Position numbers and translations under genes: made by a program. From Duganella aquatilis (GTDB taxonomy: Bacteria; Pseudomonadota; Gammaproteobacteria; Burkholderiales; Burkholderiaceae_D), in contig NZ_WKJL01000026.1 of NCBI RefSeq assembly GCF_009674565.1, positions 1-64,000 on the forward strand: DNA of 64,000 nt, written 5' to 3'. The notes under the pieces were generated by a model that was given only the letters and a program-made list of their open reading frames with translations, ran no database searches and was not told the origin of the DNA. The stretch's first letter is position 1, and each line of letters starts with the position of its first letter. Of the stretch, positions 36,298 through 45,240 are shown piece after piece.

Positions 36298-36362
36298 ATC
36301 CGGGGTCAGTTCTGCCATTGGTACATGAGCTCGTGTGCGATTGGCAGAACTGACCCCGGATT
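36297..36362. repeat. GGGGTCAG-ended palindrome shared by two convergent MCP stops
   Basis: The 21-base arms (36297-36317 and 36342-36362) are perfect reverse complements beginning AATCCGGGGTCAG. The 24-base loop can pair further, imperfectly, around GAGCTC. The element overlaps the last base of one MCP stop (TGA) and two bases of the other (TAA). It probably serves as a bidirectional terminator and belongs to the same family as 13542-13629. Confidence 0.88.
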
Positions 36363-38022
36363 ATGCGGCGGCGAAGCGGTTGGCGTGGCGGGGGGCGGGG
36401 GCGGCCAGCGCCAGACGCTGCGGTTTGCGCTGGCTGACTGGGACGGCGGCGGCTTGGTGGCTGCTGTCGGCGGCGAGCTTGAAGACGCCGACCAGCTGCA
36501 CCAGCTGATTCGCCTGGTCTTGCTGCGCTTCCGCGGCGGCGGCGGCTTCTTCGACCAGCGCGGCGTTTTGCTGCGTGACGGTGTCCATCTCGGCAATCGC
36601 GTGGTTGATCTGCTCGATGCCGGCTTCCTGTTCGTTGTTGGCGGTGCTGATCTCGCCCATGATGGCGGTGACCGATTGCACGGCGGCGACGATTTTTTCC
36701 ATCGTCGCGCCAGCTTCGCCCACCAGCTGCGTGCCGGCGCCGACCTTGCTGACGGAGTCGTCGATCAGTTCCTTGATTTCCTTGGCCGCCGAGGCCGAAC
36801 GGTGCGCCAGCACGCGCACTTCCTGCGCCACCACGGCAAAGCCGCGGCCTTGTTCGCCGGCGCGGGCTGCTTCCACTGCCGCATTCAAGGCCAGGATGTT
36901 GGTCTGGAAGGCGATGCCGTCAATCACGCTGATGATGTCGACGATTTTCTTCGCCGATTCGTTGATCGCTTCCATGGTGTGCACCACGTCCGCCACCACC
37001 ACGCCGCCTTGCACGGCGATCTCCGAGGCGCTGCGCGCCAGCGTGTTGGCCTGGCGGGTGTTTTCAGTGTTCTGCTTGACGGTGGCGGTCAGTTCTTCCA
37101 TCGACGAGGCGGTTTCTTCCAGCGAGCCGGCTTGCTGCTCGGTGCGCGAGGACAGGTCCATATTGCCCGAGGCGATTTCGGTCGCGGCCGTGACGATGGA
37201 GTCGGCGCCGCTGCGTACCTGGCCGACGATGTCCGCCAGGCTGTCGCGCATGCCCTGGATCGCAAACAGCAGGCTGGTCTGGTCGCCGCTGCGCAGCGCG
37301 ATCGGCACCGCCAGGTCGCCGCCAGCGATCTTGCCAGCGATGCTGGCAACGTCGGTCGGCTCGCCGCCCAGTTGACGCAGCAGCTGGCGCGAAATCAGCC
37401 AGGCCAGGGCCGCGCCCAGCGCCAGCGATACCAGGCCCAGCACGATCGCCAGGTTGCGCGATTGGTTGAAGGTGTTTTCCGCGTCCAGGCGCGCGTTTTC
37501 CATGTTGGCGCTCTGGTGCGCGATCAGCGCGTCGATGGCGTCCATATAGGTCAGCTGCAGGGCGCGCATCTTGCCCAGCATTTCATCGACGGCGCCGTCG
37601 ACATTGCCTTCGCGGCGCAGGCGCAGCACGTCGTCCAGCGAGGCGTTGAACGGCGCATTCGCCGCTTGCACCGCCATGAACAGGTCGCGGCCTTTGCCGG
37701 ACTTGACCATGCCGTCCAGCTTGACCATCGCTTCCTCGATTTCCTTGCGCTTGTCCGCCACCACCGCCATTTCCTTGGCAGCCTTTTTCTCGTCGCGGAT
37801 CAGCAGCGCATTGCGCAGCGAGCGGGCGATCTTGTTGTTGTGGTTCATGATCAGCTGCGCCTGCAGCACTTTCGGGTAGCTGACGGTGACGATGTCGTCC
37901 GTATTGTTGGCCAGCTGGCTCAGGCTGTAGATGCTCAGGCCGCTCATAATCGCCAGCATCAGCAGGACCGCGCCAAATCCCAGCGCCAGGCGGCTGCCGA
38001 CCTTGAGGTTTTTGATTTCCAT
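36361..38022 (-). CDS. Methyl-accepting chemotaxis protein
   Basis: The 553-residue receptor has TM1 (LALGFGAVLLMLAIMSGLSI), a four-helix-bundle periplasmic domain, TM2 (LAIVLGLVSLALGAALAWLI), the LLRQLGGEP HAMP-region motif also found in the MCP at 24.9 kb, and tip IDGIAFQTNILALNAAVEAA. The tail ends HANRFAAA with no pentapeptide tether. It is convergent with another MCP. The 245 bases upstream hold no recognised gene and no clear flagellar-type promoter was found. Confidence 0.95.
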   Translation of the reverse strand: MEIKNLKVGSRLALGFGAVLLMLAIMSGLSIYSLSQLANNTDDIVTVSYPKVLQAQLIMNHNNKIARSLRNALLIRDEKKAAKEMAVVADKRKEIEEAMVKLDGMVKSGKGRDLFMAVQAANAPFNASLDDVLRLRREGNVDGAVDEMLGKMRALQLTYMDAIDALIAHQSANMENARLDAENTFNQSRNLAIVLGLVSLALGAALAWLISRQLLRQLGGEPTDVASIAGKIAGGDLAVPIALRSGDQTSLLFAIQGMRDSLADIVGQVRSGADSIVTAATEIASGNMDLSSRTEQQAGSLEETASSMEELTATVKQNTENTRQANTLARSASEIAVQGGVVVADVVHTMEAINESAKKIVDIISVIDGIAFQTNILALNAAVEAARAGEQGRGFAVVAQEVRVLAHRSASAAKEIKELIDDSVSKVGAGTQLVGEAGATMEKIVAAVQSVTAIMGEISTANNEQEAGIEQINHAIAEMDTVTQQNAALVEEAAAAAEAQQDQANQLVQLVGVFKLAADSSHQAAAVPVSQRKPQRLALAAPAPRHANRFAAA

Positions 38023-38267
38023 GATGGTATTCCGTTCGTCGAAGATGACTCGCGTTCCGTGCGGAACGTTGGCGGGAATAAGGCCGGAGAGGGAAGGCGA
38101 TCGCGGGAAGTTAGGCGACCAATAGTGCGTTGAATAGTCACCAATATACGCGTCAAATTCCCGTGTGGCAATTTAATTGGCGTTTATGCAGCCGTTAAAC
38201 CACATTCATGCTGACTGGGATCGATTCCATATAAACTTGGCATTTTGTTCACGGTAGGTGGAGACGC

Positions 38268-39425
38268 ATGACAACAATAAATACTTCCCGGCTGGACGTG
38301 ATCGATGCACTGCGTGGCTTTGCCATCGTGTCGATCATGCTGCTGCATAACATCGAGCATTTCGACTTCTATTTTTCGCCGGCGGGCCTGCCGGCCTGGC
38401 TCAAGATGGTGGACAAGCTGATCTGGGACAGCCTGTTCTTCCTGTTCGGCGGCAAGTCGTATGCGATTTTTGCGCTGCTGTTTGGCGTGACGTTCTACAT
38501 CCAGTATCACAACCGGGAGCTGCGGGGAGAGGACTTCCGCGCGCGGTTCGCCTGGCGGCTGGCGCTGCTGCTGGCGTTTGGCGTGTTTAATTCCATGTTT
38601 TATCACGGCGATATTCTGAGTATTTATGCCGTACTGGGATTGGCGTTGATTCCCGTCGCGCGCCTGAATGATCGTTGGGTGCTGGCGATTGCGGTGGTTT
38701 TATTGCTTCAGCCGTATGCGTGGATGGAAGTATTTCAGGCATTGCCGAATCCGAATCAAAAACTGCCTGATCCCGCATCGTGGGCATATTTTGGCCGCGC
38801 CAACGGCTATTTTGCGCATGGCTCGGCATTGCAGGTTTGGAGCGGTAATCTGACTAATGGAAAAATCGGCGTAATACGCTGGAGCTGGGAAAATGGGCGA
38901 ATATTCCAGATTCCGGCGTTATTCATGCTGGGTATGCTGGCCGGCCGTAAAGGCTTATTTAAAGACCAGGCATTCTGGCGTAGGGCGTTGGTGCTTGCTA
39001 CGCTGGCTTTTATTCCGTTTTATACGCTGAAAACCTGGCCTGAGATAATGGGATTGGGGGAAGCTGTCAGCCGTCCGCTGCTGGTGATTATTACTTCTTG
39101 GTCCAATGTGGCGTTTATGGTGGTGCTGGTATCGGTATTTGTGCTGCTGTTTTATTCGCAGCGCTGGCTGGCGGTGTTTTCACCCTTGGGACGGATGAGT
39201 TTAACCAGCTATGTTATTCAGTCGATTGTTGGAACGTCGATTTATTATGGCTTTGGACTCGGCATGTATCAGTACACCGGCGCCAGCTTTGCCTTGGGGA
39301 TCGGCATCACGCTGGCGCTGCTGCAGCGGCAGTTCAGCGTGTGGTGGCTGGTGCACCACCCGCAGGGACCGCTTGAAACCGTGTGGCACAGATTGACCTG
39401 GCTTGGAGCTCGTGCCAAGAATTAG
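38268..39425 (+). CDS. DUF418 domain membrane protein (YeiB-like)
   Basis: The 385-residue protein has about ten hydrophobic spans, the usual opening RLDVIDALRGFAIVSIMLLH and a C-terminal DUF418 segment (PLGRMSLTSYVIQSIVGTSI). Function of the family is not established; an acyl-transfer-like or transport role has been suggested. The middle of the gene (roughly 38590-39260) uses many AT-ending codons (TAT, TTT, ATT) unlike its neighbours. Confidence 0.88.
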   Translation: MTTINTSRLDVIDALRGFAIVSIMLLHNIEHFDFYFSPAGLPAWLKMVDKLIWDSLFFLFGGKSYAIFALLFGVTFYIQYHNRELRGEDFRARFAWRLALLLAFGVFNSMFYHGDILSIYAVLGLALIPVARLNDRWVLAIAVVLLLQPYAWMEVFQALPNPNQKLPDPASWAYFGRANGYFAHGSALQVWSGNLTNGKIGVIRWSWENGRIFQIPALFMLGMLAGRKGLFKDQAFWRRALVLATLAFIPFYTLKTWPEIMGLGEAVSRPLLVIITSWSNVAFMVVLVSVFVLLFYSQRWLAVFSPLGRMSLTSYVIQSIVGTSIYYGFGLGMYQYTGASFALGIGITLALLQRQFSVWWLVHHPQGPLETVWHRLTWLGARAKN

Positions 39426-39442
39426 CACGAAGACACCAAAAA

Positions 39443-40051
39443 TCAGCTTGCTTCGGCTGCCTCGTCCGGATTGATCCAGGTGATGCGGCCGCTGCCAGAT
39501 TCGCTCAGATGGGTTATCAGCGCATCGGCGATATTATCGGGCAGGTTGAATTCGAACTGAACCTCGTCCGTATGCAGGACATTATTCAGGCTGGCGCCGG
39601 CGATTTCAATTTCACGCCGGATCAGGCCTTCCATGGAATAAGGCGCGCGGCAAATCAGGAAGCGCTGCTTGATAATGGCGATTTTCTCGGCTTTTAATAA
39701 TGCTTGTGCCACGCTGTCGGTATAAGCGCGCACCAGGCCGCCGGCGCCCAATTTAACGCCGCCGAAATATCGCACTACAGTGGCTAATACGCCCTCCAGA
39801 TCCTGGTGGCGTAATACATCAAGCATGGGGCGGCCGGCGGTGCCGCTTGGTTCGCCGTCGTCGACTGCGGCGGATTGGCCGCCGGCTAATAACGCCCAGC
39901 AGACATGGGCGGCGCCGGGATGCTGTTGCCATAATTCCGCCACGATTTTCTGCGCGCTGGCGCGATCGGTCATCGGCTGAACGCAGGCAATAAAGCGGCT
40001 TTTTTTAATCAGCAGTTCATGATGAACGGCTGTATCGATTGTTTGGGGCAT
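39443..40051 (-). CDS. yigZ: YigZ/IMPACT family protein
   Basis: The 202-residue product has the N-terminal UPF0029/IMPACT domain (KKSRFIACVQPM, DDGEPSGTAGRPMLDVLRHQ, YFGGVKLGAGGLVRAY) and the C-terminal DUF1949 domain. The DGEPSGTAG and FGG-KLG-GGL motifs are diagnostic. The family is implicated in translation-related stress in eukaryotes, while the bacterial role is unclear. The start is set at ATG 40051 (MPQTIDTAVHH); a 41-residue extension in frame is rejected as unconserved-looking. Confidence 0.93.
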   Translation of the reverse strand: MPQTIDTAVHHELLIKKSRFIACVQPMTDRASAQKIVAELWQQHPGAAHVCWALLAGGQSAAVDDGEPSGTAGRPMLDVLRHQDLEGVLATVVRYFGGVKLGAGGLVRAYTDSVAQALLKAEKIAIIKQRFLICRAPYSMEGLIRREIEIAGASLNNVLHTDEVQFEFNLPDNIADALITHLSESGSGRITWINPDEAAEAS

Positions 40052-40188
40052 GGGGGAGATTTCTGGCAATGCGCTGAGATAAAACCGGCATATGGTGCCA
40101 GAAATCATACGCGAACGCCACGCCGGCTGACGGGACCATGCCGCCCGGCGCGTTATAATCCGGGCCGAGTCCACCTATTTGATACGCC

Positions 40189-42159
40189 ATGACACTACCT
40201 TCCCATCCTGCTACCGACGGCGATCCGGCGGAAGATGACGACCTGATGCGTCAACTCGGCCTGACGGCGCGCGGCGTCGCGCTGGCCAAGGCCGAGGGCA
40301 GGGTGTTCCTGCGCATCAGCGGCGAGGTCGAGTATGGCGGCCGGCGCGTGCCGTACGACCTGGTGCCGGCGCAGGGCATCCTGGCCAAATCGTCCAAATG
40401 GCGAAAAATGGATGGCGACGCCCGCTCCGCGCTGCTGCGCGAACGCGCCAGCGAAGCGGTGGCGGACGAGCTGCACGGCTACGTCGAGGCCTTTGCGCAG
40501 GAATTGATCGACGCCTGCGACGATTGCGACATGGGCGCCGAGCCCTTCCTGCTGGCCCTGAACGAGATGCAGATCGCCGAGCCGGCCGGCATGGTGTTCG
40601 ACCGCATCCGCCAGCGGCTGGAGCACGCGGTCGAGCGCGACATGGAGGAGCAGCACGCCGAGCGCACGCGCCAGAGCATCAACCTGGCCGAGTATCCGGC
40701 CTCGTTCGATGTTGCACGCCGCATCAAGCGCAAGTTCATCGCAGTGTTGGGCCCGACCAATTCCGGCAAGACCCACCAGGCCATCGAGGCGCTGGCCAAG
40801 GCGCCAAGCGGGGTCTACCTGGCGCCGCTGCGTCTGCTGGCGCTGGAGAACTATGAGCGCCTGCAGGAAATGGAACAGCACGGCCAGCCGCTGAAAGTCA
40901 GCCTGGTCACCGGCGAGGAGCGCCGTCTGGTGGCGGGCGCGACCCACGTCGCCAGCACGGTGGAGATGCTGGATACGCACACGCCGGTCGATGTGGCCGT
41001 GATCGATGAAATCCAGATGCTGGCGGACCGCGACCGCGGCGCCGCCTGGACCGCCGCCGTGTGCGGCGCGCCGGCGCGCATCGTCTACCTGGTCGGCGCA
41101 CCGGAAGCGCGGCGCGCCATCGAGGTGCTGGCGGCGCGCCTGGAATGCGAGCTGGAAGTGCATATTCTCAAGCGCAAGGGACCGCTGTCGGTGGAACCGA
41201 CCGCCGTGCGCAAGTTGAGCAATCTGCGGCGCGGCGACGCGGTGATCTGCTTCTCGCGCCGCGAAGTGCTGATGTGGCGCGACATGGTGACCGAGATGGG
41301 CCTGTCGGTGGCCACCGTGTACGGCAATCTGTCGCCAGAGGTGCGGCGCGCGCAGGCCCAGCGTTTCCGCGAAGGTGCGGCCGATGTGGTGGTGGGCACC
41401 GACGCCATCGCCATGGGCCTGAACATGCCGATCGCGCGCGTGGTGATGACCACCACCGTCAAGTACAACGGCTATGAGGAGGAAGAGATTCCGGCCGCGC
41501 TGGCGCGCCAGATCGCCGGCCGGGCAGGGCGCTTCGGCGTGCACGAGGAAGGCCTGGTGGCCGGCTACGACAACGAGACGCACAACGTGATGCGTTCGCT
41601 GCTGCGCGAGAAGCCGGTGCCGCTGAAGACCACCGGCTTTGCCGTGGCGCCCACCCTCGAGCATCTGCACCGCATTTCGTCGGTGACGCATGAGCATGCG
41701 CTGGCCAAGCTGCTGAAGCGCTTCGTCCATAATATTGACGTGCCGGATGGTTTCTTCTATCCGCGCATTACCGAGGACCAGTTCGAGCGCGCGGCCTGGC
41801 TCGATACGCTGGAACTGACGGTGGCGGAGAAGTTTGCGCTGTCGCTGGTGCCGATTTCGTCCAAGGTGCCGTCGCTGCAGCATGCGTGGGAAAGCTGGGC
41901 CAAATCGCTGGCGCACAAGAAGGTCACGCAGCTGAAGTCCGGCGACCGGCCGCTGCACTACATGAATCTGCAGGAGGTGGAGGACGCGTGCCGGCTGTAC
42001 TCGGCCTACGCCTGGCTGGCCTACCGCCAGCCGGAATTCTTCCCTGACACCGAACTGGCGCAGCGCCTGTCGCGCGAAGCGTCGGAGCGCGTGGATGCGA
42101 TCCTGCAGGAGCAGAACTCGGCGGCGCGCAAACGCCAGCCGCGCAAGTTCCGCCGCTAG
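40189..42159 (+). CDS. SUV3-like DExH-box RNA helicase
   Basis: The 656-residue helicase has Walker A GPTNSGKTHQA, Walker B VIDEIQML, a second RecA domain (DAVICFSRRE, GTDAIAMGLNMP, QIAGRAGRFG) and the C-terminal SUV3-type segment. The order and the GPTNSGKT form match Suv3, the mitochondrial degradosome helicase, whose bacterial relatives occur in alpha- and betaproteobacteria. It probably unwinds structured RNA. A TATAAT lies at 40154-40159. The HNH gene starts 2 bp after the stop. Confidence 0.9.
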   Translation: MTLPSHPATDGDPAEDDDLMRQLGLTARGVALAKAEGRVFLRISGEVEYGGRRVPYDLVPAQGILAKSSKWRKMDGDARSALLRERASEAVADELHGYVEAFAQELIDACDDCDMGAEPFLLALNEMQIAEPAGMVFDRIRQRLEHAVERDMEEQHAERTRQSINLAEYPASFDVARRIKRKFIAVLGPTNSGKTHQAIEALAKAPSGVYLAPLRLLALENYERLQEMEQHGQPLKVSLVTGEERRLVAGATHVASTVEMLDTHTPVDVAVIDEIQMLADRDRGAAWTAAVCGAPARIVYLVGAPEARRAIEVLAARLECELEVHILKRKGPLSVEPTAVRKLSNLRRGDAVICFSRREVLMWRDMVTEMGLSVATVYGNLSPEVRRAQAQRFREGAADVVVGTDAIAMGLNMPIARVVMTTTVKYNGYEEEEIPAALARQIAGRAGRFGVHEEGLVAGYDNETHNVMRSLLREKPVPLKTTGFAVAPTLEHLHRISSVTHEHALAKLLKRFVHNIDVPDGFFYPRITEDQFERAAWLDTLELTVAEKFALSLVPISSKVPSLQHAWESWAKSLAHKKVTQLKSGDRPLHYMNLQEVEDACRLYSAYAWLAYRQPEFFPDTELAQRLSREASERVDAILQEQNSAARKRQPRKFRR

Positions 42160-42161
42160 CC

Positions 42162-42452
42162 ATGGACGAGGAACGCTGCCCCTTGTGCGGCCGAGTGCTG
42201 GGCACGGTCAATATTGACCGGCATCACCTGGTGCCGAAGACTTTCAAGGGCAGGGAGCAGTTTCCGATCCATAAAATCTGCCACCGCAAGATCCACTCGG
42301 TGTTCACCGAGCGCGAACTGCTGCAGCACTTCCATACCTGGGAGGCGCTGCGCGCGCATCCCGATATCCAGACTTTTATCGCCTGGGTGGCCAGCAAACC
42401 GCCGGGATTTTACGTGCGCACCGACACGTCCGCGCGCAAAAAGTTCCATTGA
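42162..42452 (+). CDS. Small HNH-type zinc protein
   Basis: The 96-residue product has a CPLCGR knuckle (C6, C9), the beta-beta-alpha metal segment IDRHHLVPKTFKG (H21, H22) and KICHRKIH (C40, H41, H45), as in HNH nucleases. It has no DNA-recognition domain. The start is 2 bp after the helicase stop, so translation is likely coupled. Whether it cuts nucleic acid is unknown; it may be a nuclease partner of the helicase or only share a transcript with it. Confidence 0.85.
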   Translation: MDEERCPLCGRVLGTVNIDRHHLVPKTFKGREQFPIHKICHRKIHSVFTERELLQHFHTWEALRAHPDIQTFIAWVASKPPGFYVRTDTSARKKFH

Positions 42453-42460
42453 ATGGACGA

Positions 42461-42496
42461 AAAAAAGCCCACGAACCGCAATGCGTGGGCTTTTTT
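42461..42496. terminator. Bidirectional terminator between the HNH gene and tRNA-Lys
   Basis: AAAAAAGCCCACG (42461-42473) pairs with CGTGGGCTTTTTT (42484-42496). With A and T runs on both sides it can end transcription of the HNH gene rightward and of tRNA-Lys leftward. A nearly identical hairpin sits at 49620-49655. Confidence 0.92.
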
Positions 42497-42505
42497 GAGC
42501 AATCT

Positions 42506-42581
42506 TGGTAGGCCGTGCGGGATTCGAACCTGCGACCAACGGATTAAAAGTCCGCTGCTCTACCAGCTGAGCTAACGACCC
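42506..42581 (-). tRNA. tRNA-Lys (UUU anticodon)
   Basis: A 76-base cloverleaf on the minus strand starts GGGTCGTTAGCTCAG and ends with an encoded CCA. The acceptor stem GGGTCGT pairs with ACGGCCT (two wobbles), the anticodon loop is CTTTTAA, and the T arm reads GGTTCGAATCC. It is identical to the two copies near 49.7-49.8 kb and has its own promoter upstream. Confidence 0.98.
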
Positions 42582-42591
42582 AAGGGCCGGA

Positions 42592-42620
42592 ATTGTACTG
42601 GTTGCCGCCGCGAAATTCAA
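42592..42620 (-). promoter_or_regulatory. Promoter of the single tRNA-Lys gene
   Basis: On the minus strand TTGAAT (42620-42615) and TACAAT (42597-42592) are 17 bp apart and lie 10 bases before the tRNA 5' end. Confidence 0.8.
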
Positions 42621-42760
42621 GAGCCAGATGGCCAATCCGGCCATGTTTACCGTCGATCAATTTTGTTTAGTGCGACACTAAACAAGCAACCTCAGCTATC
42701 ATATCGGCCTGCCATAAAAATAAGCCGTTTTAAAGCGGAAATTGCGAGCAAGGAAGAGTA

Positions 42761-43930
42761 ATGAAAGTAGTTACAGGCCCGACGCATGGCACGGAAAAAC
42801 CGGCCCCGTCGCAGTTTGGTTTGATTAATCTGTTGAAAGCAGGCGCAGCGCAGCTGATCGTCTTGCACCATCTGGCCTTCTATGGCCCGATGTCCGATCA
42901 CGTGCGGACGGTGTTTCCGTCGCTGATCGATTGGCTCAGCAACAGCGCGCGCATCGCCGTCCAGGTGTTCCTGGTGATCGGCGGCTTTCTTGCGGCCAAG
43001 TCGCTGGCGCCGTCCGGCCACGCCGGCTATGACAATCCGCTGCGCGCCGTCTGGCGCCGCTACGCCAAGCTGGCGCCGCCATTCTTTGTCGCCACACTGA
43101 TCGCCGCCGTCGCGTCCTCCTGGGCCGCCGAGTGGATGACCCACGATTCGATTTCCGCCCCTGTCACGCTGAGCCAGTTGAGCGCACACGTGTTGCTGCT
43201 GCACGGCGTGCTGGGCTACGCGTCGGTATCGGCCGGCGCCTGGTATGTCGCCATCGATTTCCAGCTGTACGTGCTGATGGTGGCGCTGCTGTGGACGGCG
43301 GGCCGCTTTGCCGGCAGCCGTCGGGTATTGTGGCTGATGCCGGTGGTGATTGCGGCCGGCATCACGCTGTCGGTGCTGTACTTCAATCTCGATGCGGACT
43401 GGGACAACTGGGCGCCGTACTTCTTCGGCAGCTACGGTCTCGGCCTGATGGCCTGGTGGGCCAGCGATCCGCGCCGCAAGCAGGGCGTTGCCGTGATGCT
43501 GATGATGATGGCGCTGCTGCCGGCGGTGGCCGGCCTGCTGCTGGAATTCCGCAGCCGCATCGCGCTGGCGGCGGTGGTGGCGTGCGCGCTGTTCCTGTTC
43601 GGCCGCATCAAGACCACGTCCGATGGTCGCGCCTGGAGCGCGATCCACGGCATGGGCAAGATTTCGTACTCCGTGTTCCTGATTCACTTCCCGGTGTGTC
43701 TGCTGGTGAACGCCGGCTTTACCCGCTTTGCGCCGGCGGAACCGGCGTGGCAGTTGCTGGGCATGCTGGTCGCCTGGTCCGCCAGCCTGATCGCCGGCGC
43801 CGCCTTCCATCGCTGGGTGGAAGTGCCGCTGGGCCGCATGATCCATTTCGTCGGCGAACAACTCGCCGTGCGCGATGTACACATGCCACGACCGTTGCCT
43901 GTGCGCACTAACGCGGTGTCGCTGCGTTAA
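42761..43930 (+). CDS. Acyltransferase-3 family membrane protein (OafA/YrhL-like)
   Basis: The 389-residue protein has about ten membrane spans and the AT3 opening LLKAGAAQLIVLHHLAFYGP with the conserved His pair. A second signature, WRRYAKLAPPFFVA, follows. Such enzymes O-acylate surface glycans or periplasmic sugars. No polysaccharide genes are adjacent, so the acceptor is unknown. It is the first gene of the segment bounded by tRNA-Lys units. Confidence 0.88.
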   Translation: MKVVTGPTHGTEKPAPSQFGLINLLKAGAAQLIVLHHLAFYGPMSDHVRTVFPSLIDWLSNSARIAVQVFLVIGGFLAAKSLAPSGHAGYDNPLRAVWRRYAKLAPPFFVATLIAAVASSWAAEWMTHDSISAPVTLSQLSAHVLLLHGVLGYASVSAGAWYVAIDFQLYVLMVALLWTAGRFAGSRRVLWLMPVVIAAGITLSVLYFNLDADWDNWAPYFFGSYGLGLMAWWASDPRRKQGVAVMLMMMALLPAVAGLLLEFRSRIALAAVVACALFLFGRIKTTSDGRAWSAIHGMGKISYSVFLIHFPVCLLVNAGFTRFAPAEPAWQLLGMLVAWSASLIAGAAFHRWVEVPLGRMIHFVGEQLAVRDVHMPRPLPVRTNAVSLR

Positions 43931-43995
43931 AAGAAGGCCGCTGAGTTTGTCATTTTCGTGCCGGCCGCAGTCATACCGACTCGCCGACTCGCGTT

Positions 43996-44466
43996 CTAAT
44001 CGGTGTTCAACGAAGGCTGGTTGGATATTCGGAATCTGCGATGAAATTTGAATGGACGGCTCACGGCCCATGGATCCGAGATTACCGGCAATGCGAAGGC
44101 CGGCTCGGGAAGCAGCGTGAGCGTCCAATCGAGATCCGCGAAAAAACGGAAGCTTACTGCGTCCGGTTCGCTCAAATCTAGATCTGAAAATATACCGGTT
44201 GCGTAGATCCACATTATTTGCGCGGAGTCCATCACGTTGAATTTCTCGTCGAGCAGGTAAATTCTCAGTGCATCTTCAAATGGAATGTCGTCGGTGAGGA
44301 AAAGCAGCGTGTACGCATGCCACTTCAACGCCGCCTCCAGAATGGCGCCTTCGAGGACTGTTCCTGTTGGCGCGCCATTCAGCATGACTTCACACTGCGG
44401 ATTTGTTTCGTCGTTCGGTGGCGTGACAAGTCGAACGGTGTAGTCTGACGTGCTGATCAATTTCAT
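43996..44466 (-). CDS. Orphan cytoplasmic protein, possible immunity-type protein
   Basis: The 156-residue product (MKLISTSDYTVRLVTPPNDE at its start) is acidic, has no signal or membrane span and matches no family I recognise. Size, acidity and position next to a degraded BPSL0067-like effector remnant would fit an immunity protein, but this is only inferred from context. GC content is lower than in the flanking housekeeping genes. Confidence 0.65.
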   Translation of the reverse strand: MKLISTSDYTVRLVTPPNDETNPQCEVMLNGAPTGTVLEGAILEAALKWHAYTLLFLTDDIPFEDALRIYLLDEKFNVMDSAQIMWIYATGIFSDLDLSEPDAVSFRFFADLDWTLTLLPEPAFALPVISDPWAVSRPFKFHRRFRISNQPSLNTD

Positions 44467-44555
44467 GGCAGCCTCTGTTGATCGCTCATGCCTTGATTTT
44501 TAACACACCGGTTGCTGTCAGGGCCTGAGCATCAGCAAGAGGACATCACCGGCGC

Positions 44556-44877
44556 GTCACCTTAATTCGCCATTACACCAGTGCGCCACCAGCCAGAATG
44601 TGGCGACAAGGAGCGAAGGTACTTGGGAATAAGGATCTCTTGCCAGGGACAGTGATTGCCAACTTTGAGCATGGTCGCTGGCATGGGCCGAAGCAGGGTG
44701 GCCCATGCCGCCTTCTACCTTGGACAAGTATCGGACGGAATTTTCATCGTCGACCAGTGCCCTGGTTCGGGGAAGGAGAAAATTTCGATTCGCTTCATTC
44801 GAAAGCAGCGCCAGAATCCTGATGGCACTTACGCCAATCCGAGCGACAATGCAGAGGCGTTCTGGGTAATTGAATAG
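44556..44877 (+). pseudogene. BPSL0067-like remnant, N-truncated and frameshifted
   Basis: Two adjacent frames together encode the C-terminal two-thirds of a BPSL0067-type protein. The first (from 44556) gives RMWRQGAKVLGNKDLLPG and ends in FEHGRWHGPKQGG. The second continues HAAFYLGQVSDGIFIVDQ and ends NPSDNAEAFWVIE at 44877. Removing one C from the CCC at 44703-44705 restores the frame. The N-terminal part with the expected catalytic Cys is missing. BPSL0067 proteins are thought to be secreted amidase-like effectors. Confidence 0.75.
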
Positions 44878-44982
44878 GTTGGTGGTATGCCGCGATACGC
44901 AAAATCTTGTACCGCTCACCTCAGCAAAGGTGAAAAAGCCGGGCAACGGTCCGTGCAGATCACCTGCCGCTAACAGCTTCGC

Positions 44983-45240
44983 TCAGGGCGCTTTTTTCTT
45001 TTGCACCTGGCGCTGTTGCTGCTTGCGCTGGGTCTCGTTCTTGTTTTGCTTGGCTTGATAGATGGCGGCGGCGTCCAGCTTGGCTTGGGCGACCGTGCGC
45101 ATCTCTTCTTTGTCGTCGTGTATGACGAAGTAGTCGGCAGCTTGGGCGTCAACCACCAGCTTGATCGCGGCTTCGTCTTCAAGATCGTACATTTCGGTGA
45201 GGAGCGTCGTTACCTCATCAAGGAATTCTTCGTAAGTCAT
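44983..45240 (-). CDS. Small charged hypothetical protein
   Basis: The 85-residue product begins MTYEEFLDEVTTLLTEMYDL and ends with a Lys/Gln-rich tail (NETQRKQQQRQVQKKKAP). It looks fully helical and cytoplasmic, with no recognised family. In-frame ATG at 45297 would add 19 residues. It is 86 bp downstream of the LysR gene on the same strand. Confidence 0.55.
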   Translation of the reverse strand: MTYEEFLDEVTTLLTEMYDLEDEAAIKLVVDAQAADYFVIHDDKEEMRTVAQAKLDAAAIYQAKQNKNETQRKQQQRQVQKKKAP

